Positions 34,089 to 40,457 of a stretch of DNA of 64,000 bases are shown one piece after another. The number at the start of each line of letters is the position of its first letter. The first letter of the stretch is position 1. A program made the translations under genes and the position numbers. Location: assembly GCF_900302455.1 (NCBI RefSeq), contig NZ_ONZG01000001.1:248001-312000 (forward strand), in the 5' to 3' direction. This DNA comes from Falsiruegeria mediterranea M17 (GTDB lineage: Bacteria > Pseudomonadota > Alphaproteobacteria > Rhodobacterales > Rhodobacteraceae). The notes beneath the pieces were generated by a model. That model searched no databases, was not told the DNA's origin, and was given only the letters and a program-made list of their open reading frames with translations.

Positions 34089-37046
34089 TCAAGACTTTGG
34101 ATGTGACGCAGCGGCAGGTTTTGCCGGTCTCTTTTGCACCTCGCGCACCTGGGCCGCTCCGGGCGTCAAAAGATGCCGCAACAACCCCACCGGGTGCGCC
34201 TTGAGGCTGAGGCGCATGGCAACGTAATCCTCGACTACCTGCTCGCCCAAGGTCATCTCGGGCAGATGGGCGGTAGGTTCATCCAGCGCCTCGCCTTCCA
34301 TATCCAGCGCAAAGAGCGGCAGTGGCTTGGCCGTCTTGATCGCCTTGGCCTGCCACAGCGCCTCGCGTCGGTTCAGACCGCAGGCGGCAAAAACATCTGC
34401 TTCGGCCAGCCGCTCGATCACCGAAGGTGGTAAACCAGCCCGGCGCCAGACGTCGTCGACCGCGTGATAGCCGTTGCCACGCGACGCCGTGAGCCAGCTG
34501 GCGTCCTCTTCGCTCAAGCCTTTGATCTGGCGAAACCCCAGCCGCAGGGCCAGGCCACCGCGCCCATCGGGTTCCATCACATTGTCCCAATAGCTGGTGT
34601 TGATGCAGACCGGACGCACCTGCACACCATGCTCGCGCGCGTCCCGCACGATCTGCGCAGGCGCATAGAACCCCATCGGCTGCGAGTTTAGCAGGGCGCA
34701 AGCAAAGATGCCGGGATGGTGGCATTTGATCCAGGCAGAGGCGTAGACCAGCAGCGCAAAACTGGCGGCATGGCTTTCGGGAAAGCCGTATGATCCAAAC
34801 CCTTCGATCTGCGAAAAGCACCGCTCGGCAAAGTCGTCATCATAGCCGTTGCGCTTCATTCCGCGCAGGAACAGCGTACGGAACTCGCTGACCGAGCCGT
34901 GTTTTTTGAACGTCGCCAGTGACCGGCGCAGGCGGTCAGCCTGTTCGGGGGTAAAGCCCGCGCCGACGATGGCGATCTGCATCGCCTGTTCCTGAAACAG
35001 CGGCACCCCCAGCGTCTTGCCCAGCACCTCGCCCAGCGCGTCCGAAGGAAAGCTGACGTCCTCCTCTCCATTCCGGCGGCGGATATAGGGGTGGACCATA
35101 TCGCCCTGAATGGGACCGGGGCGGATGATTGCAACCTCGATCACCAGATCATAGAAATTGCGCGGTCGCATGCGCGGTAGAAAGTTCATCTGCGCGCGGC
35201 TTTCAACTTGGAACACGCCGATACTGTCGGCCTCGCATAGCATGTCATAGACGCGCGGATCCTCGGGCGGCAGCGTGGCCAGCGCATATTGTGTGCCGTG
35301 GTGCTGCCCGATCAGATCAAAAGCCTTGCGGATGCAGGTCAGCATCCCAAGGCTCAGCACATCGACCTTTAGGATGCCAAGGCTTTCGATGTCGTCCTTG
35401 TCCCAGCAGATGACCGTTCTGTCCTCCATCGTGGCGTTTTCGATAGGGACCAGCTCATCCAGCCGCCCCTCGGTCACGATGAAGCCGCCCACATGCTGGC
35501 TCAGGTGCCGGGGGAAGCCCACGATTTCATAGACCAATGCCATGGTCTGTTGCAGGCGGCGGTCGGTGGGGTCGAGGCCGATCTCGCGCATGCGCTGCGC
35601 CTCGAGCCCGTCGGCCGAGAAAAACCCCCAGAGCTGTGAGGCGAGGCCGGAAATCGTGTCCTCGGTCAGGCCCATGGCGCGGCCGACCTCGCGGATGGCG
35701 CGTTTGCCGCGGTAGTGGATGACGGTCGCACAGAGGCCTGCGCGGTGGCGGCCATAGCGTTCATAAATCCACTGAATCACCTCTTCGCGGCGTTCATGTT
35801 CGAAATCCACGTCGATATCGGGTGGCTCGTCCCGCGCCTCGGACACGAAACGTTCAAAGACCATCGTGCCCATTTCGGGGCTGACCGAGGTGATGCCGAG
35901 ACAGAAGCAGACCACTGAATTGGCCGCTGACCCGCGCCCCTGACAGAGGATGTCGCGCGAGCGGGCGAAATGGACGATATCGCGGACGGTCAGGAAGTAG
36001 GGTTCGTATCTCAGCTTGCCTATGAGGGCGAGTTCATGGGCCATCATGTTTTGCACCTTTTCGGACGCCCCTGCCGGGTAGCGCCACTTCAGCCCCTCAT
36101 GCGCCAGCCGGTGCAACCGCTCGGCCGACGTCTCGTTCTCGCTCACCTCGCTGGGATACTCATAGCGCAGCTCATCAAGGGAAAAGGTGAGAGTTTGGGC
36201 CAGATCTCCGGCGCGGGCGACCGCGCCTTCGTGGCCTTTGAAGAGGCGGAGCATTTCCGCTTCAGAGCGCAGGCGCTGCTCGCCGTTGGCAAGTGCTGCG
36301 CGGCCCAGATCCTCGACCTTGCAGCGCAGGCGAATGGCGCTGAGCACATCGGCCAGCTTGCGGCGGGCACCGTGGTGCATACGCGGCCCGGCGCTGGCGA
36401 GAGTAGGAATGCCAAGCGCACGGGCCTGGGCCTGGGTCTGCTCAAAACGGTCCCTGTCTGCCCCATCATAGGCAGGGGTGAGCAGCATGTGCATGCGCCC
36501 CTCAAAGCGGCGCGTCAACCGGTCCGCCCGTGGCCCCCATTCACCCGCACCGCGCCGATCTGTGGTCGTTTGTGGCCACAACAGCAGGTGGAGGCCGTCG
36601 GCAAAATCCTCAAGATCCGACAGGTGGAGGATGCAATCACCCTTCTCCGCCCTGAGCCGTCCGGTGGACAGGATCCGGCACAGGTTGCCCCAACCCTGCC
36701 GGTTTTGTGGCAGTACCGTCATTGTCGGCGCATCGGTAAAGATCAGCCGCGCCGCCGGGATCAGACGCGGCACCGCATAGACCGGATAGGATGCAGGCCG
36801 CGTGATGTGATCTGGACAGGGTGGCCCGATGGGGGTGTTCTGCCCTTCCCACGTCCGACGCTCGCGCACCTTGCGCGCAATCTCGCGCGCCTGGGTGTGT
36901 GCCCGGACAATTCCGGCCACCGAGTTGTCATCTGCAACCGCAATCTGCTCGAGCCCCAGCGTTACCGCACGCTCCATGTACTCCTCGGGGTGGGACGCCC
37001 CGGTGAGGAAGGTGAAATTCGACGTGATCGACAGTTCGGCAAACAT
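34089..37046 (-). CDS. dnaE2: Error-prone DNA polymerase DnaE2, C-terminally short
   Basis: A 985-residue C-family polymerase for SOS translesion synthesis. The PHP domain starts MFAELSITSNFTFLTGASHP; the palm has the catalytic PDIDVDFEHERREEVI with Asp410 and Asp412; the fingers, VGGFIVTEG, RPGPIQGDMVHPYIRR and the HhH region (FAACGLNRREALW) are all present. It then stops shortly after LSLKAHPVGLLRHLLTPG, where DnaE2 proteins usually continue for 100 or more residues of OB-fold domain. The end KRPAKPAAASHPKS is low-complexity. Nothing in the 104 bp downstream could encode the missing part. A near-consensus LexA box lies 17 bp upstream. Confidence 0.92.
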   Translation of the reverse strand: MFAELSITSNFTFLTGASHPEEYMERAVTLGLEQIAVADDNSVAGIVRAHTQAREIARKVRERRTWEGQNTPIGPPCPDHITRPASYPVYAVPRLIPAARLIFTDAPTMTVLPQNRQGWGNLCRILSTGRLRAEKGDCILHLSDLEDFADGLHLLLWPQTTTDRRGAGEWGPRADRLTRRFEGRMHMLLTPAYDGADRDRFEQTQAQARALGIPTLASAGPRMHHGARRKLADVLSAIRLRCKVEDLGRAALANGEQRLRSEAEMLRLFKGHEGAVARAGDLAQTLTFSLDELRYEYPSEVSENETSAERLHRLAHEGLKWRYPAGASEKVQNMMAHELALIGKLRYEPYFLTVRDIVHFARSRDILCQGRGSAANSVVCFCLGITSVSPEMGTMVFERFVSEARDEPPDIDVDFEHERREEVIQWIYERYGRHRAGLCATVIHYRGKRAIREVGRAMGLTEDTISGLASQLWGFFSADGLEAQRMREIGLDPTDRRLQQTMALVYEIVGFPRHLSQHVGGFIVTEGRLDELVPIENATMEDRTVICWDKDDIESLGILKVDVLSLGMLTCIRKAFDLIGQHHGTQYALATLPPEDPRVYDMLCEADSIGVFQVESRAQMNFLPRMRPRNFYDLVIEVAIIRPGPIQGDMVHPYIRRRNGEEDVSFPSDALGEVLGKTLGVPLFQEQAMQIAIVGAGFTPEQADRLRRSLATFKKHGSVSEFRTLFLRGMKRNGYDDDFAERCFSQIEGFGSYGFPESHAASFALLVYASAWIKCHHPGIFACALLNSQPMGFYAPAQIVRDAREHGVQVRPVCINTSYWDNVMEPDGRGGLALRLGFRQIKGLSEEDASWLTASRGNGYHAVDDVWRRAGLPPSVIERLAEADVFAACGLNRREALWQAKAIKTAKPLPLFALDMEGEALDEPTAHLPEMTLGEQVVEDYVAMRLSLKAHPVGLLRHLLTPGAAQVREVQKRPAKPAAASHPKS

Positions 37047-37062
37047 GATGACTCATAATTAT

Positions 37063-37077
37063 ATTCACGTTTTGTTC
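37063..37077. promoter_or_regulatory. LexA-like box, one mismatch
   Basis: ATTC-ACGTTTT-GTTC (GAAC-N7-GAAT toward dnaE2), one base off the GTTC-N7-GTTC direct repeat seen in front of imuB. It ends 17 bp from the dnaE2 ATG and sits in the divergent dnaE2/DUF1203 region (121 bp), which also holds two small hairpins (CCTGC/GCAGG at 37093-37107, GGGTC/GACCC at 37112-37127). Confidence 0.6.
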
Positions 37078-37167
37078 TTTTTCGAGTCAAAACCTGCATT
37101 GCGCAGGAAACGGGTCGTTTCAGACCCAGTGCTTTGGGCAGGTTGGGTCCAGAAAAGGAGACACCCC

Positions 37168-37632
37168 ATGTTCACGATCGAAGCTCTGCCCACCACCGAA
37201 GTCCGCGCTTATCAAGCCGGAGCCCCCGACGCTTATGGCAACCCACCAGAGCGCACCATTTCCACCGGAGCGGGCAATCCTTGCCGTCACTGCCTGTGCA
37301 ATATTCCCGAAGGGGCGCCGATATTGATCCTGGCGCATCTTCCTTTTGACGGGACGCACCCTTACGCCGAGACCGGGCCGATCTTTTTGTGCGCAGATGC
37401 CTGTGAACGGCATACGGGGGACGAAATGCCCGAAGTTCTGATCACCTCTCCAGACTATCTGATCAAGGGATACGGGGCAGACGACCGGATCGTCTATGGC
37501 ACCGGCGCCGTCGAGCCCCCCCCGCAGATCAAAGAGGCCGTCGAGCGCATTTTTGCCCGGTCGGATGTGGCCTATATCCACGTCCGGTCCTCGCGCAACA
37601 ATTGCTATCAGGCGCGGATCGACCGCAGATAA
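37168..37632 (+). CDS. DUF1203 domain-containing protein
   Basis: A 154-residue cytosolic protein of unknown function. Family features are CRHCLCNIPEGAPILILAH with three closely spaced Cys, ETGPIFLCADACERH, a Y-x-x-x-Y-G-x-x-x-R-I-V-Y-G-T-G segment and the C-terminal VAYIHVRSSRNNCYQARI. The cysteines could bind a metal or cofactor. AAGGAG precedes the ATG at 37168, which excludes the longer upstream frame that would run through the dnaE2 promoter. Divergent from dnaE2 and convergent with the ABC ATPase (7-bp gap). Confidence 0.88.
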   Translation: MFTIEALPTTEVRAYQAGAPDAYGNPPERTISTGAGNPCRHCLCNIPEGAPILILAHLPFDGTHPYAETGPIFLCADACERHTGDEMPEVLITSPDYLIKGYGADDRIVYGTGAVEPPPQIKEAVERIFARSDVAYIHVRSSRNNCYQARIDRR

Positions 37633-37639
37633 CGCAGCA

Positions 37640-38569
37640 TCAGCGAGACGACGTCAGGGCCAGGAACACATCCTCAAGGTCAGCCTCTTCGGTCTTGACG
37701 TCGCGAATGCGGATCCCGGCCCCACGGACTGCTTCGAGCACCTGTTCGGCGTTGGTCTGCTGGCTGTGATAGGACATCACCACCGCACCATCGTCGCGCA
37801 AGGTGGCCGCGATCCCCGGGGCTTTGGGCAATTCCGACACCGGTGCATCCGGAAGGATCACCATGGTGCGCGCGTCCAACCGACCCAACAGGTTGGCGGT
37901 GCTGTCCTGCACGATCTTTTCGCCCTGGTTGATGATGGCGATCTGATCGCACATCTCTTGCGCTTCTTCCAAGTAGTGCGTTGTCAGGATGATGGTCATC
38001 CCCTGCTGGTTCAGCTTGCGCACGTTTTCCCAAAGCATCTGGCGCAGTTCGATGTCCACGCCGGCCGTCGGTTCGTCCAGCACCAGCACATGCGGGCGAT
38101 GCACCAGCGCCTTGCCCAGCAAAAGCCGCCGCCGCATGCCACCAGACAGCGTGCGGGCATAGGCCTCGGCCTTGTCCGTGAGGCCCACCATCTCCAAAAT
38201 TTCATCGCTGCGACGCTGCGCCTTGGGCACACCGTACAGCCCTGCTTGAACCTCCAGTGCGCCGCGCGGGGAAAAGAAGGGATCAAGGTTCAGCTCTTGC
38301 GGCATCACACCGATCGAGGCCCGGGATTGGCGCGGGTTTGCGTCCTGATCAAAGCCCCAGATCGTCACTTGACCCGCGGACTTGACCACCAGACCGGCCA
38401 GAATGTTGATCAGGGTCGACTTGCCCGCCCCGTTTGGCCCCAACAAACCAAAGACCGACCCTCGTGGCACCACCAGATCAATCCCTTTGAGGGCTTGCTT
38501 TTCAGGTTCCCCGCGACCACCGCGATAGGTTTTCTTCAAGCCTTCTATCCGGATTGCATCCTGGGTCAT
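37640..38569 (-). CDS. ABC transporter ATP-binding protein (ABC-2 export type)
   Basis: A 309-residue ATPase with Walker A GLLGPNGAGKSTL, Q-loop GVMPQELNLDPF, signature TLSGGMRRRLLLGKAL, Walker B VLVLDEPTAGVD and H-loop LTTHYLEEA. The C-terminal ~75 residues resemble the accessory domain of DrrA/NodI-like exporters (VKTEEADLEDVFLALTSS). The matching membrane protein (ABC-2 type) is not in the adjacent genes on either side, so the partner must be elsewhere. ATG 38569 is preferred over a GTG at 38578. Divergent from the zinc-finger gene. Confidence 0.92.
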   Translation of the reverse strand: MTQDAIRIEGLKKTYRGGRGEPEKQALKGIDLVVPRGSVFGLLGPNGAGKSTLINILAGLVVKSAGQVTIWGFDQDANPRQSRASIGVMPQELNLDPFFSPRGALEVQAGLYGVPKAQRRSDEILEMVGLTDKAEAYARTLSGGMRRRLLLGKALVHRPHVLVLDEPTAGVDIELRQMLWENVRKLNQQGMTIILTTHYLEEAQEMCDQIAIINQGEKIVQDSTANLLGRLDARTMVILPDAPVSELPKAPGIAATLRDDGAVVMSYHSQQTNAEQVLEAVRGAGIRIRDVKTEEADLEDVFLALTSSR

Positions 38570-38658
38570 CTGCCGCACTTGCCCCTGCTCGGTTGATCGC
38601 TCATAAAAGCAGCTAACCCATGCCCGCGAGGCCTACAACTCAAGAAGGACCGCCAGCG

Positions 38659-38835
38659 ATGACAATCGAAGCGCCGGAAATCAAACTCGTCGAGACCACG
38701 CGCGTCGCCTGCGATGGTGGTGAAGGTGCCTTGGGGCATCCTCGCGTCTGGTTGCAGATCCCCGAGGATCAGGGTTGGGTCGAATGTCCCTATTGCGATT
38801 GCAAATACATCCTGAAAGGCCGCGAGGACGGGTAA
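38659..38835 (+). CDS. Small zinc-finger protein (zf-CHCC)
   Basis: A 58-residue protein with the CHCC zinc finger of the bacterial NDUFS6-like family: Cys in TTRVACDGG, His in [10 protein letters not shown], then [12 protein letters not shown]. The mitochondrial relative NDUFS6 is an accessory subunit of complex I, and alphaproteobacterial homologues are found with complex I. ATG 38659 starts the conserved part. It is 2 bp upstream of the DUF2459 gene. Confidence 0.88.
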   Translation: MTIEAPEIKLVETTRVACDGGEGALGHPRVWLQIPEDQGWVECPYCDCKYILKGREDG

Positions 38836-38837
38836 CA

Positions 38838-39416
38838 ATGCGCAGGGCAGGTTTTTGGCTTGTCCTGATCGTTTTTGGCGGACCTCTGCTCTATGCGCTG
38901 GTGGCGACTTTAGGGGCGCTGACCTCCCTTTCGGATGGGCAAGTGGACGCAACGGGCGACACAGAGGTCCTGCTGATTTCTGGGCCAATCCACTATGATT
39001 TTTTGTTGCCATTGAACGAGGCAACACTCGACCGGTTTTCAGAATTGGAAACCCACGGCTTGCCGCTGAAACACCCAAATGCACGCTGGTTGCTTTTGGG
39101 CTGGGGCGCGCGAGATTTCTATACCACCACTGGCAGTTATTCTGACGTCAGTTTGCGGGCTGTTCTGCGTGGCGTATTCGGTGACAAAGCGGTGATCCGA
39201 ACGGATGTTCTTGGAGAGTTGCACCCAGACGCAAACCCCTTGCACTTCGTGATGAACGCTGCCCAATACAACCAACTATTGCATGCGATGAACAACACGA
39301 TTGAACGGCGCTCAGATGGTTCTTTGGCCGTTCTGGACACACCCGGGTTCACGGACACCGACCGGTTCTTTGCGGCCAAGGGCAACTTCAACCTGTTTGC
39401 AACCTGCAACACCTAG
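38838..39416 (+). CDS. DUF2459 (TIGR02117) protein cut by an amber codon
   Basis: A 192-residue open frame with an N-terminal signal anchor (MRRAGFWLVLIVFGGPLLYALV). It then follows the family: TEVLLISGPIHYDFLLPL, ARWLLLGWGARDFY, LHPDANPLHFVMNAAQYNQLL and FNLFATCNT. Family members continue TCNTW plus about 30-50 residues; here the Trp codon TGG is TAG (39414-39416). The same frame stays open and family-like beyond it to 39584. So the product is truncated at a conserved motif, unless the amber codon is read through. Function of the family is unknown; it is often near urease or stress genes. Confidence 0.85.
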   Translation: MRRAGFWLVLIVFGGPLLYALVATLGALTSLSDGQVDATGDTEVLLISGPIHYDFLLPLNEATLDRFSELETHGLPLKHPNARWLLLGWGARDFYTTTGSYSDVSLRAVLRGVFGDKAVIRTDVLGELHPDANPLHFVMNAAQYNQLLHAMNNTIERRSDGSLAVLDTPGFTDTDRFFAAKGNFNLFATCNT

Positions 39417-39584
39417 GTCGGTCAAATGATCCGAAAGGCGGGCTTGCCGTTTGGCGCTTGGGTTCCCCTGCCGTTTGCCGTGACGCTTTCGCATCGCGTG
39501 TTTCTGCGCGAGGCCCGGGCAAAACTGATCTCACATCGATCTGTTGCCAAAGGAGTATGCACAGGCTTAGGTCATCAGTATTGA
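39417..39584 (+). pseudogene. Stranded C-terminal end of the DUF2459 gene
   Basis: Reading on in frame after the TAG gives VGQMIRKAGLPFGAWVPLP, then FAVTLSHRVF, ending at TGA 39582-39584. The 'R-x-A-G-L-P-x-G-x-W-x-P-L-P' phrase is what the family carries after its TCNTW motif. There is no start codon with a ribosome site, so this piece is probably not translated on its own. Confidence 0.7.
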
Positions 39585-39611
39585 TGAACCCATTCTGTCC
39601 GAGGCTATTTC

Positions 39612-39935
39612 ATGAAGCTTTCCCTTGGCATTTTGCTGTCGGTTGCCACCGCCAGCGCCGCGTTTTCCCAAAACATCGTCCAACCTACCGGTCCCCTGAG
39701 CAACGACACAGGATGCCTGGTGCAGGGGCTTGATCCCAACGGGGACGGCTTTCTGGCGCTGCGGGCAGGTCCATCGTCCTCGCACCAGCAAATCGGCAGC
39801 CTTCGGAATGGCGACGCGGCATACATTCGCGCCTGCCAGGGCAAATGGTGCTACGTCGAAAACGGATCAATCAACAATGTTGAAACCCGGTTTCGCGGTT
39901 GGATCTACACCGCTTGGTGTCAGTTCTATCCGTAA
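39612..39935 (+). CDS. Secreted SH3-domain protein
   Basis: A 107-residue protein: signal peptide MKLSLGILLSVATASAAFS, then a single bacterial SH3 domain with FLALRAGPSSSHQQIGSLRNGD, IRACQGKWCYVEN and GWIYTAWCQFYP. Four or so Cys in the mature part probably form disulfides in the periplasm. Such domains bind murein or metal/ligand surfaces; the partner is unknown. It converges with the next gene with a 3-bp gap. Confidence 0.85.
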   Translation: MKLSLGILLSVATASAAFSQNIVQPTGPLSNDTGCLVQGLDPNGDGFLALRAGPSSSHQQIGSLRNGDAAYIRACQGKWCYVENGSINNVETRFRGWIYTAWCQFYP

Positions 39936-39938
39936 AAC

Positions 39939-40436
39939 TCAGCTCACCGGTTTCGACAATCCTGAGCACAGCTTGATAGGGCTCAGGTCGCCATATTGGT
40001 TCAAGAGGAACCGTTTGACGTTGTGGCCGGTCCATAGGTGAAACTCTTGTCCGCTGCTTAGACGTCCCAGGCCGATGCCGGTACCTGTTTGTGGATCACG
40101 AGAAAAGAAATAGGCCGCCCCGGTTAGCCCATTGTCGCATTCGATGGTGGCCTCGCCCAGGCCAAGGCTGCCCGAAACGGTCCATTCGCCGTAGCAACTG
40201 AACCCGGCACTGCTGCGCCCGGCATGGGTGCCGGTGTTCCAGCCAATCGCGCGACCGGTGAAATAGATGCCCGTGCCACCAAGACAGGCCACCAAGGGGG
40301 AGCAACTAGCCAGATCATTTGGGCGAAGCGTGCAATCCTCGGGCAGTTTCAGGCCAGCGGCACTGGCTTGGGTCACAACAGCGATTGCGGTCAGGGTCGG
40401 GATAACGGATAAAATGCGAAAACCAATCATGACCAT
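39939..40436 (-). CDS. Secreted cysteine-rich hypothetical protein
   Basis: About 165 residues (or 163 if ATG 40430 is used). Signal peptide MIGFRILSVIPTLTAIAVVTQASA, then a mature domain with six Cys (EDCTL, ASCSP, VACLG, FSCYG, IECDN, KLCSG), consistent with three disulfides. The Gly/Ser-rich beta-type sequence (GWNTGTHAGRSSAGFSCYGEWTVSGSLGLGEATI) recalls proteins annotated as having a 'calcium-binding or lectin-like' fold, but no family is claimed. The start region is shared, divergently, with polA; the start codons are 22-28 bp apart. Confidence 0.7.
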   Translation of the reverse strand: MVMIGFRILSVIPTLTAIAVVTQASAAGLKLPEDCTLRPNDLASCSPLVACLGGTGIYFTGRAIGWNTGTHAGRSSAGFSCYGEWTVSGSLGLGEATIECDNGLTGAAYFFSRDPQTGTGIGLGRLSSGQEFHLWTGHNVKRFLLNQYGDLSPIKLCSGLSKPVS

Positions 40437-40457
40437 CAACGTACAGGGCGGCACACC

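Noticed and set aside
36829-37167. A longer N-terminus for the DUF1203 protein
   Set aside because: The extension is antisense to the start of dnaE2 and crosses its promoter; AAGGAG before 37168 marks the start.
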